A program made the translations under genes and the position numbers. 64,000 nucleotides of DNA from Pannonibacter sp. XCT-53 (GTDB lineage Bacteria > Pseudomonadota > Alphaproteobacteria > Rhizobiales > Stappiaceae), in contig NZ_JAABLQ010000003.1 in the NCBI RefSeq assembly GCF_009915765.1, positions 124,001 through 188,000 on the forward strand, in the 5' to 3' direction. Below are positions 15,664-24,118 of this stretch, piece after piece. Within the stretch, counting starts at the first letter, position 1; each line of letters starts with the position of its first letter. The notes beneath the pieces were generated by a model that worked only from the letters and a program-made list of their open reading frames with translations, ran no database searches and was not told the DNA's origin.

Positions 15664-16301
15664 TCTTGCTCCAGGCAGGCGCGGGAAAAGGCCGCAAAGG
15701 CCCGGGCGCGGTGCGACAGGCCGGGCTTGTCCTTCGACCAGCCGTGCTTTTCCTCGGACGTCATCTCGCCGAAGGTGCGGGCGTGGCCATCCGGCTGGAA
15801 CATCGGGTCGTAACCGAAGCCCTTCTCGCCGCGCGGGGGCCAGACGATCTGGCCCTCGACCTCGCCCCGGAAGAACTCCGTGTGACCATCCGGCCAGGCC
15901 AGGCAGAGCACGGCCACGAAGGAGCCACGCCGGCGCTCGGGCGTGGTTGCCCCGCGCTGCTGCAGCTGCTCCTCGACATTGCGCATGGCCAGCGCGAAGT
16001 CCTTGTCCGGACCGGCCCAGCGCGCGGAATAGATGCCCGGCGCCCCGTCGAGGGCGGCGGCGCAGAAGCCGCTGTCATCCGAGAGCGAGGGCAGGCCGGA
16101 GGCGCTGGCTGCCGCCACGGCCTTCAGCTCCGCATTGGCCTCGAAGGTGGTTCCGGTCTCGTCCGGCTCGGGCAGGTCCAGCTCGCCGGCCGAGATGACC
16201 TCATAGCCATAGGGGGCCAGCAGCTCGCGGAACTCGCGCAGCTTGCCGGCATTGTGGCTGGCCAGGACGAGCCGGCCGGGCTGCAGCTTGCGATGCGTCA
16301 T
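15660..16301 (-). CDS. rdgB: XTP/dITP diphosphatase (non-canonical purine NTP pyrophosphatase)
   Basis: 213 residues starting MTHRKLQPG behind a GAGGAG site; the longer frame to 16367 is not supported. Ham1/RdgB motifs are LVLASHNAGKLREF (nucleotide-binding start), TTFEANAELKA, SLSDDSGFCAAALDGAPGIYSARWAG, and GEKGFGYDPMFQPDG. It hydrolyses ITP, dITP and XTP to monophosphates, keeping deaminated purines out of nucleic acids. Middle gene of the rph-rdgB-hemW operon; its start lies 10 bp after the rph stop. Confidence 0.96.
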   Translation of the reverse strand: MTHRKLQPGRLVLASHNAGKLREFRELLAPYGYEVISAGELDLPEPDETGTTFEANAELKAVAAASASGLPSLSDDSGFCAAALDGAPGIYSARWAGPDKDFALAMRNVEEQLQQRGATTPERRRGSFVAVLCLAWPDGHTEFFRGEVEGQIVWPPRGEKGFGYDPMFQPDGHARTFGEMTSEEKHGWSKDKPGLSHRARAFAAFSRACLEQE

Positions 16302-16311
16302 GTCGGGCTCC

Positions 16312-17025
16312 TCAGAGGATCGCCAGCTTCTGCAGGTCGACGAGCCGGGTGATGCCCGCCTTGGCAAGGCCCATCAGCGCCGCCAGGTCGTCCTCGGAGA
16401 AGGGCTCGCCCTCGGCCGTGCCCTGGATCTCGACGATGCCGCCCTTGCCGGTCAGGACGAAGTTGGCATCGGTCTGGGCGGTGGAATCCTCGGCGTAATC
16501 GAGGTCGAGCACCGGGGCGCCGTTGTAGATGCCGCAGGAGATCGCGGCGACATGATCCTTCAGCACCTGCTTCTTGACCATTTCGCGGGCGCGCATCCAC
16601 TCGATGCAGTCATGCAGCGCGACCCAGGCACCGGTGATGGATGCGGTGCGCGTGCCGCCATCGGCCTGGATGACGTCGCAGTCGATGGTGATCTGGTTCT
16701 CGCCGAGGGCCTCCAGATCGACCACGGCGCGCAGGGAGCGGCCGATCAGACGCTGGATTTCCTGGGTGCGGCCGGACTGCTTGCCGGCAGAGGCCTCGCG
16801 GCGCATGCGCTCGCCCGTGGCGCGCGGCAGCATGCCGTATTCGGCGGTCACCCAGCCACGGTTCTGGCCGCGCAACCAGGGCGGAACCCGATCTTCGAGG
16901 CTGGCGGTGCACAGGACATGCGTGTCGCCGAACTTCACCAGACAGGAGCCTTCGGCATGCTTGGCGACGCCGCGCTCCAGCGTGACGGGTCTCAGTTCGT
17001 CGGCAGCTCGCCGGGAGGGGCGCAT
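16312..17025 (-). CDS. rph: Ribonuclease PH
   Basis: 237 residues starting MRPSRRAADELRPVTLERG; this ATG has GGAG six bases upstream, whereas the ATG four codons earlier (17037) does not, and 237-239 residues is the family norm. Phosphorolytic RNase motifs are GDTHVLCTASLEDRVPPWLRG, TAEYGMLPRATGER, and TDANFVLTGKGGIVEIQGTAEG. It trims tRNA 3' ends using phosphate. It leads the rph-rdgB-hemW operon and is divergent from hrcA, the usual alphaproteobacterial neighbour. Confidence 0.97.
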   Translation of the reverse strand: MRPSRRAADELRPVTLERGVAKHAEGSCLVKFGDTHVLCTASLEDRVPPWLRGQNRGWVTAEYGMLPRATGERMRREASAGKQSGRTQEIQRLIGRSLRAVVDLEALGENQITIDCDVIQADGGTRTASITGAWVALHDCIEWMRAREMVKKQVLKDHVAAISCGIYNGAPVLDLDYAEDSTAQTDANFVLTGKGGIVEIQGTAEGEPFSEDDLAALMGLAKAGITRLVDLQKLAIL

Positions 17026-17145
17026 GGTCAGCTCCATGGTTCGTGCAAGTTCGGGCCGAGGTCGGTCCGGCGTGGCCGGGCTGACTGCGGTGCCTGTCGC
17101 GCGCTTGTAGCCGCTGGCGCTTGCCGACGCAAAGGTCTGCTTGCG

Positions 17146-17170
17146 CTTGACGGCCGATTTGATCCTATAT
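17146..17170 (+). promoter_or_regulatory. Candidate heat-shock (sigma-32-type) promoter for hrcA
   Basis: CTTGACG (17146-17152), 11 bp, then CCTATAT (17164-17170), resembling the RpoH consensus CTTGAAA-N11-16-CCYATNT, located 75 bp before hrcA. Spacing is at the short end of the range. The same sequence contains TTGACG, so a housekeeping promoter cannot be excluded. I found no clear CIRCE inverted repeat nearby. Confidence 0.4.
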
Positions 17171-17244
17171 CTTTAACCGGAACGGACCGGGTGCGTGGTG
17201 CGCCCGGACCGGTGTCAGGAGACCCACGTGCACGAGAGGCTGGA

Positions 17245-18291
17245 ATGGTGAGCTTGAGCGAGCTGGACAAGCGGTCTCGCGAGATCTTCCGCTCCATCGT
17301 GGAAAGCTATCTGGACACGGGCGAGCCGGTCGGGTCGCGCAATGTGGCGCGCGGCCTCGGCATGTCGCTCTCGCCCGCGTCGGTGCGCAACGTGATGGCG
17401 GATCTGGAACATCTCGGACTGCTCTATTCCCCGCACACCAGCGCCGGGCGGCTGCCGACCGAGACGGGGCTGCGCTTCTTCATCGACGCGCTGCTGGAAG
17501 TCGGCGACCTGTCGCGCGAGGAACGCGAGCGGATCGACGTGCAGGTGCGCGCCTCGGGCGGACGCAATTCCGAGCAGGTGCTGACGGAAGCCACCCAGCT
17601 CCTGTCGGGCCTGACCAGCGGCGCGGCCGTGGTGCTGACCCACAAGCAGGACATCCGCCTGAAGCATGTCGAATTCATCCGCATCGAGCCCCTGCGGGCG
17701 CTGGCGGTGCTGGTGGGCGAGGATGGATCGGTGGAAAACCGCATCGTCGACCTGCCCCCGAACCTGCCCTCCTCGGCGCTGGTGCAGGCGTCCAACTACC
17801 TCAACGCCCAGATCCAGGGCCGGACGCTGGCCGACGTGCGCCGCGAGCTGGAGCGCCTGCGGGAGGCCGACCAGGCAGAGCTGGACCTCTTGACGCAGAA
17901 GATCGTCGAGACCGGGCTTGCGGTCTGGGGCGGAGATTCCGGCGATGGCGACACGCTGATCGTGCGCGGGCAGTCGAACCTGCTCACCGACGTGGGGGCC
18001 GCCGAGGATCTCGAGCGGGTGCGGCTGCTGTTCGACGATCTGGAGAACAAGCGCGACCTGATCCAGCTTCTCGGGCTTGCCGAGAAGGGCGACGGCGTGC
18101 GCATCTTCATCGGGTCGGAGAACAAGCTGTTCTCCCTGTCCGGCTCCTCGCTGGTGGTGTCGCCCTACCGTGACCGCGAGCAGCGGATCATCGGCGTGCT
18201 CGGCGTGATCGGACCGACGCGCCTGAACTACGCCCGCGTCATCCCGATGGTGGACTACACGGCCCGTCTGGTCAGCCGTCTGGTGGGCTGA
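17245..18291 (+). CDS. hrcA: HrcA, heat-inducible transcription repressor
   Basis: 348 residues beginning MVSLSELDKRSREIFRSIVESYL. The winged-helix N-terminus contains TGEPVGSRNVARGLGMSLSP and VRNVMADLEHLGLL followed by SPHTSAGRLPT, all typical of HrcA. The C-terminal GAF-like region ends GVLGVIGPTRLNYARVIPMVDYTA. HrcA binds CIRCE elements and represses groESL or related chaperone genes, with GroEL as its folding sensor. Divergent from rph. The next gene is moeB rather than grpE, which often follows hrcA. Confidence 0.97.
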   Translation: MVSLSELDKRSREIFRSIVESYLDTGEPVGSRNVARGLGMSLSPASVRNVMADLEHLGLLYSPHTSAGRLPTETGLRFFIDALLEVGDLSREERERIDVQVRASGGRNSEQVLTEATQLLSGLTSGAAVVLTHKQDIRLKHVEFIRIEPLRALAVLVGEDGSVENRIVDLPPNLPSSALVQASNYLNAQIQGRTLADVRRELERLREADQAELDLLTQKIVETGLAVWGGDSGDGDTLIVRGQSNLLTDVGAAEDLERVRLLFDDLENKRDLIQLLGLAEKGDGVRIFIGSENKLFSLSGSSLVVSPYRDREQRIIGVLGVIGPTRLNYARVIPMVDYTARLVSRLVG

Positions 18292-18382
18292 CCGGCCGTC
18301 CCGCTGCCCCCTTCCGCTTTCCGCTTCCCCTTGTCCCCGATGGCCCGCCGCACGGCGACGGGCCAGTCCCCCAGGATCTCCG

Positions 18383-19192
18383 ATGCTGTCGCCTGCCGAA
18401 CTGGAACGCTACGCCCGCCACATCGTCCTGCGCGAGATCGGAGGGCCGGGACAGCAGAAGCTGAAGGCCGCGCGGGTGCTTGTGGTGGGGGCCGGCGGCC
18501 TTGGCGCGCCGGTGCTGCAGTATCTGGCGGCGGCCGGTGTCGGCACGCTCGGGATCGTCGACAACGACACGGTGTCGTTGTCCAACCTGCAGCGCCAGGT
18601 GATCCATGACACGGACCACCTCGGGGAACCGAAGGTGGCGAGCGCGGCCGAGGCGATTGCGCGGCTCAATCCTTATGTCACCGTCGAACCGCATCCCGAG
18701 CGGCTGGCCGGACACAACGCGCTGTCGGTCGTCGGCCGCTACGACCTGGTGATCGACGGTTCGGACAATTTCGCCACGCGCTACCTGGTCTCGGACGCCT
18801 GTTTCTTCCGGCAGAAGCCGCTGATCACGGCGGCGGTTGGCCGGTTCGACGGGTCACTGACGCTGCTGAAGCCGCATGAGCGGGGCGCGGACGGGTCGCC
18901 CAATCCGACCTATCGCTGCCTGTTCCCGGCGCCGCCGCGTCCGGGCACCGTGCCGGCCTGTGCCGAGGCCGGCGTGGTCGGCGCGCTGACCGGCATCCTC
19001 GGAACGCTGCAGGCCATGGAGGCGATCAAGGCCATCACCGGCGCCGGTGCGGGTCCGGTCGGACGGCTGATCCTGTTCGACGCGCTGGCGCTGCGGATGG
19101 AGGAGATCGCCTACCGCTGGTCGCCGCGCAACCCGCTGAACGGCGCGACAGCGCTCGGCTGGGCCGAGCTGCGCGCCGGGGATCCGGCCTGA
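18383..19192 (+). CDS. moeB: MoeB/ThiF-family adenylyltransferase (E1-like)
   Basis: 269 residues: RYARHIVLREIGGPGQQKL at the start, the nucleotide-binding loop VLVVGAGGLGAPVLQYLAAAGVG, then DNDTVSLSNLQRQVIH with the Arg finger, and DLVIDGSDNFATRYL. It should adenylate the C-terminal glycine of a sulfur carrier such as MoaD or ThiS. The usual pairs of zinc-binding CxxC cysteines are not visible (only single Cys in YRCLFP and PACAEAG), and there is no rhodanese domain, so the exact partner is uncertain. It follows hrcA after 91 bp. Confidence 0.88.
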   Translation: MLSPAELERYARHIVLREIGGPGQQKLKAARVLVVGAGGLGAPVLQYLAAAGVGTLGIVDNDTVSLSNLQRQVIHDTDHLGEPKVASAAEAIARLNPYVTVEPHPERLAGHNALSVVGRYDLVIDGSDNFATRYLVSDACFFRQKPLITAAVGRFDGSLTLLKPHERGADGSPNPTYRCLFPAPPRPGTVPACAEAGVVGALTGILGTLQAMEAIKAITGAGAGPVGRLILFDALALRMEEIAYRWSPRNPLNGATALGWAELRAGDPA

Positions 19193-19207
19193 CCGGCGCA
19201 TGCAAAA

Positions 19208-19236
19208 CGGCCTCCCGGACAAAGCCTGGGAGGCCG
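19208..19236 (-). terminator. Rho-independent terminator of secB
   Basis: Nine-bp stem CGGCCTCCC (19208-19216) with GGGAGGCCG (19228-19236) and an 11-nt loop. Read on the minus strand it ends in GTTTTGC, a short T-run after the stem, 60 bp beyond the secB stop. Also between the ends of convergent moeB and secB. Confidence 0.7.
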
Positions 19237-19295
19237 CAAATGCCAGAAGGCAGGCCACTCATCCGGGCCGGCCTGTCAGGATGGTCGCCGCCGCC

Positions 19296-19781
19296 TCAGT
19301 TGGCGCGTTCGGCGAGATCCTGGTTCATCATGTTCTGACGATAGAGCTGGGCGAAGTCGATCGGATCCAGCATCAGCGGGGGGAACCCGCCGTTGCGGGT
19401 GGCGTCCGCCAGGATCTGGCGCGCGAAGGGGAACAGCATGCGCGGGCACTCGATCATGACGAACGGGTGCAGGTGCTCCTGCGGCACGCCGGTGACGCGG
19501 AAGAAGCCGCCATAGACCAGCTCGACGTTGAACATCAGGAAGTCGTCGCGCTGCGCGCGGGCGTTCAGCGAAAGGACGACATCGAACTGGCCGTCGCCCA
19601 TCGGCTGCGCGCTGACGTTGACGGAGATGTCCAGCTTCGGCTGCTCGCCCTGCGCGAGCGAACGCGGCGCATTCGGGTTCTCGAAGGACAGATCCTTGAT
19701 GTACTGGGCCAGGATGTTCATGCCCGGCATGGCGCCGTTTTCTTCCGGCGCTGCGGCGCCGCCTTCGTTGATGTCGGTCAT
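19296..19781 (-). CDS. secB: SecB protein-export chaperone
   Basis: 161 residues from the ATG at 19781 (MTDINEGGAAAPEENG). SecB hallmarks are MNILAQYIKDLSFENPNAP, the peptide-binding QFDVVLSLNARAQ strand region, FMVELVYGGFFRVTGVPQEHLHPF-like sequence, and CPRMLFPFARQILADATRNGGFPPLMLDPIDFAQLY near the end. It is a homotetrameric cytosolic chaperone handing unfolded preproteins to SecA. Divergent from actS and convergent with moeB; a terminator follows at 19208-19236. Confidence 0.97.
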   Translation of the reverse strand: MTDINEGGAAAPEENGAMPGMNILAQYIKDLSFENPNAPRSLAQGEQPKLDISVNVSAQPMGDGQFDVVLSLNARAQRDDFLMFNVELVYGGFFRVTGVPQEHLHPFVMIECPRMLFPFARQILADATRNGGFPPLMLDPIDFAQLYRQNMMNQDLAERAN

Positions 19782-19947
19782 CGTCACGGGTTCCGTCTTC
19801 TGCCACCCCTCGGGGCGGAATGTCGCGGGGCGTCCGCCGGGCCCCCTGGCCTGACGGTTCCTCGGAGGGCTGGCTAGCACGTTAAAGACCAGCGGCACAA
19901 GAGGACAGGCCTTGCCTTGGCCGGGAATCCGGCACAGGTATTGCCCC

Positions 19948-21315
19948 ATGACAGACGAAGCAGAACCCGGATTTCTCCTCACCCACCGGCGGCTCAAGCT
20001 CGACACGCTGGTGCGCCTGCGCTGGCTGGCCGTCGGCGGGCAGACCATGGCGCTGCTGGTGGTCCATCTCGGCCTCGGCTATCCGCTGCCCGTGGCGCCG
20101 GCCTTCGCGCTGGTGGCGCTCTCGGCCTGGGTGAACGTGTTCCTGAAGATCCGCTCGCCCTCGACGCTGCGCCTGTCGGACCGGTCGGCCGCCATGCAGC
20201 TCGGCTACGACATCCTGCAGATGTGTGGTCTGCTCTATCTGACCGGCGGCCTCGGCAACCCCTTCGCCTTCCTGCTGCTGGCGCCGGTCATGGTGTCGGC
20301 GACGGGCCTGTCGGGCCGGCTGACCCTGGCGCTGGGCACGCTGGCCACCGTCTGCGCCACGCTGCTTGCCTTCTTCCACCTGCCGCTGCCCTGGCCGGTG
20401 GGCGCGGACTTCAGCCTGCCGCCGGTCTATTCCATCGGCATCTGGATCGCGCTGGTCTGTTCCCTGGCCTTCATGGCCGCCTATGCCTACCGGGTGGCCG
20501 AGGAGGCGCGCCAGCTGGCCGACGCGCTGGCCGCAAGCGAGCTGGTGCTCGCCCGCGAGCACCACCTGAACGCCCTCGACGGACTGGCCGCCGCGGCGGC
20601 GCATGAGCTGGGCACGCCGCTCGCGACCATCTTCCTCACGGCCAAGGAACTCACGCGTGAATTCGACAGCGGCGACCCGCGCGCCGAGGATGTGGCGCTG
20701 ATCCGCTCCCAGGCGGAACGCTGCCGCGACATCCTGCGCCAGCTGACGACGCTGTCGAGCGACCGGGACATGCATTTCCAGCGCATGTCGATGGCGCAGC
20801 TCATCGAGGAAGTCTCGGAACCGCATCGCGGTTTCGGCATCGCGATCAAGGTCTCGATGGCCGGGGAGGGGGCCGAGCCGATCGGCTCGCGCAATCCCGC
20901 CATCCGCTACGGGCTCGGCAACCTGCTCGAGAATGCGGTCGACTTCGCCCGCAAGGAGGTCCAGATCAGCTGCACCTGGGACAGCCGCACCGCCCGCATC
21001 ACCATCAGCGACGATGGTCCGGGGTTTTCCGCAGACGTATTGTCGCGGATCGGCGAGCCCTATGTCTCGGCGCGCGGGCCGCGCAGCGGCGCCGGCGCGA
21101 CCGGCGGCGGGCTGGGTCTCGGCTTCTTCATCGCCAAAACCCTGCTGGAACGCACCGGGGCCCGGGTGAGCTTCGAGAACCGGACACCGCCCGAAACCGG
21201 CGCGATCGTACGCATCTCCTGGCCGCGCGCCAGCATCGAGGCCGCCGGCAATATGGACCCGGCGCGGGATTCCGGCCATAACTCGCGGATTGTTTCCGGC
21301 AGTCTGCTGCCCTGA
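19948..21315 (+). CDS. actS: ActS/RegB-type redox-sensing membrane histidine kinase
   Basis: 455 residues. Six hydrophobic segments span about 30-195, containing the quinone-sensing signature GGLGNPF at 100-106. The cytoplasmic kinase has the H-box LAAAAAHELGTPLATIFLTAKE with His219. It keeps the redox cysteine (Cys259 in QAERCRDILRQL) that in Rhodobacter RegB forms disulfides, plus the ATP-binding NLLENAVDFA, ISDDGPGF and GLGLGFFIAKTLLER. It phosphorylates ActR, encoded 49 bp downstream, to tune redox-dependent energy metabolism. No SenC gene lies between them, unlike the Rhodobacter reg locus. Confidence 0.95.
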   Translation: MTDEAEPGFLLTHRRLKLDTLVRLRWLAVGGQTMALLVVHLGLGYPLPVAPAFALVALSAWVNVFLKIRSPSTLRLSDRSAAMQLGYDILQMCGLLYLTGGLGNPFAFLLLAPVMVSATGLSGRLTLALGTLATVCATLLAFFHLPLPWPVGADFSLPPVYSIGIWIALVCSLAFMAAYAYRVAEEARQLADALAASELVLAREHHLNALDGLAAAAAHELGTPLATIFLTAKELTREFDSGDPRAEDVALIRSQAERCRDILRQLTTLSSDRDMHFQRMSMAQLIEEVSEPHRGFGIAIKVSMAGEGAEPIGSRNPAIRYGLGNLLENAVDFARKEVQISCTWDSRTARITISDDGPGFSADVLSRIGEPYVSARGPRSGAGATGGGLGLGFFIAKTLLERTGARVSFENRTPPETGAIVRISWPRASIEAAGNMDPARDSGHNSRIVSGSLLP

Positions 21316-21364
21316 ACCGGGCAGATGTGTTGCGCGTATATCCAGAAACAGGAACTCGAGGACC

Positions 21365-21922
21365 ATGACCGAACCCGAGCTTCGCCAGATCGAGGCCGAC
21401 GACAAGAGCCTCCTGATCGTTGATGACGACAAGGCCTTCCAGACACGCCTGGCGCGCGCGATGGAAAAACGCGGCTTCGCCACCGAGACGGCAGAGAACG
21501 TGCGCGAGGCAGTGGCCAAGATCGCCGCGTCGGCCCCCGCCTTTGCCGTGGTCGACATGCGCCTTGGCGACGGCAGCGGGCTGGACGTGATCGAGGCCCT
21601 GCGCCAGCACCGGCCCGACGCGCGTGCCGTCATCCTGACCGGCTACGGCAACATCGCCACCGCCGTGACGGCCGTGAAGCTCGGTGCCATCGACTATCTT
21701 GCCAAGCCGGCCGATGCGGACGACGTGTTCATGGCGCTGACCCAGGACGGCGGCGAAAAGGCGATCCCGCCGGAAAACCCGATGTCGGCCGACCGGGTGC
21801 GCTGGGAACATATCCAGCGCGTCTACGAACTGTGCGAGCGCAACGTCTCGGAGACGGCACGGCGGCTCAACATGCACCGCCGCACGCTGCAGCGCATCCT
21901 CGCCAAGCGCGCGCCCCGCTGA
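21365..21922 (+). CDS. actR: ActR/RegA-type response regulator
   Basis: 185 residues: receiver domain with acidic pocket VDDD (20-22), phospho-acceptor Asp64 in FAVVDMRLGDGSGLDVI, and the conserved Lys in DYLAKPADADDV. A proline-rich hinge (IPPENPMSADRVRWEHI) leads to a Fis-type helix-turn-helix, VSETARRLNMHRRTLQRILAKR. This is the characteristic RegA/ActR/PrrA build. GAGG precedes the ATG. It should activate genes for respiration, carbon or nitrogen assimilation. Four exact 14-bp repeats begin 7 bp after its stop. Confidence 0.96.
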   Translation: MTEPELRQIEADDKSLLIVDDDKAFQTRLARAMEKRGFATETAENVREAVAKIAASAPAFAVVDMRLGDGSGLDVIEALRQHRPDARAVILTGYGNIATAVTAVKLGAIDYLAKPADADDVFMALTQDGGEKAIPPENPMSADRVRWEHIQRVYELCERNVSETARRLNMHRRTLQRILAKRAPR

Positions 21923-21928
21923 GCCCAC

Positions 21929-21984
21929 TCGACGTGGCCGTTTCGACGTGGCCCTCTCGACGTGGCTAGGTCGACGTGGCTCGG
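21929..21984. repeat. Four tandem 14-bp repeats downstream of actR
   Basis: The decamer TCGACGTGGC starts at 21929, 21943, 21957 and 21971, giving an exact 14-bp period with a variable last four bases (CGTT, CCTC, TAGG, TCGG). The array fills the start of the 277-bp gap between actR and the secreted VHL/MliC gene. Whether it is a protein-binding array or a slippage product cannot be told. The rest of the gap (21985-22199) holds no supported gene. Confidence 0.8.
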
Positions 21985-22199
21985 CGGAGGTGTATGGGCG
22001 ACAGGTTCGGGCCAGCTTGCCGTGGCAGGTTCGCCCAAAGCTCGCCATGATCTGTTTCTACAGCGCGGCGACGGGCGCCTTTTTCTCCTGCCTGGTGCCT
22101 GTGGCATTGCCTGCGGCGATGCCGGGCGGCTAAATGCCGCCAACGAGGGGTGCGATCTCCTGCCGGGCCCGCCCCGGCGGGGCAAGTTGCGAGGGGCGC

Positions 22200-23990
22200 A
22201 TGCGGTCGACGAAATGCGGCATCGGACCGGGTCTGGGGGCAATCGCTCTGGCGGGTCTTGCCGGAGCTGTTCTGCCTGTCACCGCCGGCGCCCAGTCGCT
22301 GCCGCAGCAGATCCAGGTCCAGGTCGTGCCGGCCGAACCGGGCATCCGCTCCATTCTCGTCAACAAGCGCTACCGGCCGATCATCTCGCGTGGCATCGAA
22401 GGCGCCGTCGTCGAGACGGTGACAGGCAATGTCGACGCCGGCTCGGTCGGCTGTGATGTCGAGCTGGAAGTCACGCTCGAGAACAGCCGGGTGCTGCGGC
22501 GCAATGCCGACATCTGCGGTTCCGGCGGCAAGGTCGTGGTGGATGTCAACCGGGACCCCGGTCCGGCCCGCCCCCGCGTGGTCGGCACGGAGGCCGCGAC
22601 CCCGGCACGACCGGCCGGCTCCGCTCCTGCACAGGGCGGTGGCGCTTCGGGCACCCAGACGACAGGTCAGGGGAGTGGCCAGACCAGCGGCCAGACAGGT
22701 GGCCAGACAACGCCCCAGACCGTTCCCCAGCCGACCGGTCAGGCAGCGCCCGCAGCGCCGGCCGCGCCGCTGTCAGGGACCCAGACCGGCACGGCGGCAA
22801 CCGCCCCGGCAGGGTCACAGCCGGCGACGGCGCTCCCCGGGGCCGCGCCCGTTGCGACCCCGCAGACCCCGGCCGGAGCGCCTGGCACCTTGCCGGCCAC
22901 CATCACGGATGCGCTGGCCGGACAGCCCCCGCTGGCCCCCGCGCCGGTCGAGCGCGACTGGAGCGTCAGCGGCGTGCAATATGGCTCCCAGAGCGCCACG
23001 CTGCTGCACGCGGGACCGCAGGGCGTCGATCCGGATTTCCAGGCGACCTGCACGCTGCAGTCGGGAGTGGCCACGGTGCGGCTCATGCGCCCCTCGCCCG
23101 GCGTCACGCCGGGCGCCCGTGTCCCGGTGATCGTCAAGGCGGACGAGTTCTACGCCACCTATGATGCCGTCGGCAGCCAGGGCAGCCCGTCGCTGCCGGA
23201 ATTCACCGTCAGCATGACGGATCCGCTCTGGGACACGATGGCGCGGAAGTCCCAGCTCGAGGTCATCCTCGACAACCTGCCGCAGGCGGTGTCGCTGCGG
23301 GGCAGTGCCCAGCCGGTGCGCCAGTTCGCGGCCGGCTGCGCCGAAGCCCAGCAGATCGTCGAGGAGAGCCGCGACCCGGCCCTTGCCAATGCGGGCGAGC
23401 TGTCCTGCTCCGAGTTCGGGGCGGTGCGGTCGCTGGACGGCGGTTTCCGGGGGCGCATGGTGTTCCGCAATGCCCGCAACGAGCCCGTGGACGTGTTCTG
23501 GATCGACTACTCCGGCAGCCAGCGTTTCTACGCAAGGCTGATGCCGGGTCAGGTGCTGGACCAGGAATCGATCCTGTCCAATGCCTGGCTGGTGACGAAT
23601 GCCTCCGGCCAGTGCCTTGGCCTGCATGTCAGCCGCGCTCCGCGGCAGGACGTGGTGATCGGAAACCGGGCGGCCGGAACCCCGGGCAGCCCGGCAGCAG
23701 CCCCGGCCCAGCTGCCGATGCCGGCCGGCCCGCTGCCTCCGGCACCGGTCGGCGGCCTTGATACGGTCAATTACCTCTGCACGGCCGGAATTGATCTGCA
23801 GGTTGTATTCGACGCTGCGCGAGACGTGGCGGTGGTCACGGAGTTTGGGCAAATTTCGGTGACATTGCCCAGAGTTGCGTCAGGATCAGGGTTCCGCTAC
23901 GCAAGCGGCGGATACACGTTTGCCGGGCAGAGAGACAATGCAACGTGGTCGCGCCCCGGCCTCTACGACGCTTTTTGCGGGCGAAACTGA
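22200..23990 (+). CDS. Large secreted protein with VHL-beta and MliC domains
   Basis: 596 residues from an ATG with GAGGGG; a Sec signal peptide (about 1-32, ending TAGAQ) indicates export. Order: a small globular part (33-120), a Pro/Thr/Gln/Ala linker (130-250, with repeated GQT units), an unassigned globular domain (252-382, with Cys284 and Cys380), and a VHL-beta-like domain (about 402-478: MVFRNARNEPVDVFWIDYSG, FYARLMPGQ, AWLVTNASGQCLG). After a second Pro/Ala linker, a MliC-like C-terminal domain (521-595) has VNYLCTAGIDLQVVFD and GFRYASGGYTFAG. MliC proteins inhibit c-type lysozyme; here that is an inference. A real gene with no known whole-protein function. Confidence 0.85.
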   Translation: MRSTKCGIGPGLGAIALAGLAGAVLPVTAGAQSLPQQIQVQVVPAEPGIRSILVNKRYRPIISRGIEGAVVETVTGNVDAGSVGCDVELEVTLENSRVLRRNADICGSGGKVVVDVNRDPGPARPRVVGTEAATPARPAGSAPAQGGGASGTQTTGQGSGQTSGQTGGQTTPQTVPQPTGQAAPAAPAAPLSGTQTGTAATAPAGSQPATALPGAAPVATPQTPAGAPGTLPATITDALAGQPPLAPAPVERDWSVSGVQYGSQSATLLHAGPQGVDPDFQATCTLQSGVATVRLMRPSPGVTPGARVPVIVKADEFYATYDAVGSQGSPSLPEFTVSMTDPLWDTMARKSQLEVILDNLPQAVSLRGSAQPVRQFAAGCAEAQQIVEESRDPALANAGELSCSEFGAVRSLDGGFRGRMVFRNARNEPVDVFWIDYSGSQRFYARLMPGQVLDQESILSNAWLVTNASGQCLGLHVSRAPRQDVVIGNRAAGTPGSPAAAPAQLPMPAGPLPPAPVGGLDTVNYLCTAGIDLQVVFDAARDVAVVTEFGQISVTLPRVASGSGFRYASGGYTFAGQRDNATWSRPGLYDAFCGRN

Positions 23991-24118
23991 AATATATTTC
24001 ATTCCTTTCGCTATAACCCATTAAAATCTCTGAACTTGGCACCAGTACTATGGTCTATACGTAATTTCCCGTTAAGGGGTGACACGTAATACTCCCAGGC
24101 AGGAGCTGGGAGGAAATC

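Noticed and set aside
19948..21922. ActR binding sites of the RegA consensus in the 14-bp array
   Set aside because: The decamer TCGACGTGGC does not fit the published RegA/RegR consensus well enough to claim it; kept only as a hypothesis.
22050..22134. A 28-codon frame (starting MICFYSAATG) between actR and the secreted VHL/MliC gene
   Set aside because: No Shine-Dalgarno, no conserved motif and low-complexity end; could not be told from chance.
24000..24118. Sigma-54 promoter ahead of the chemoreceptor (TTGGCACCAGTACTATGG)
   Set aside because: The -24 half TGGCAC is present but the required GC at -12 is missing at the right spacing.
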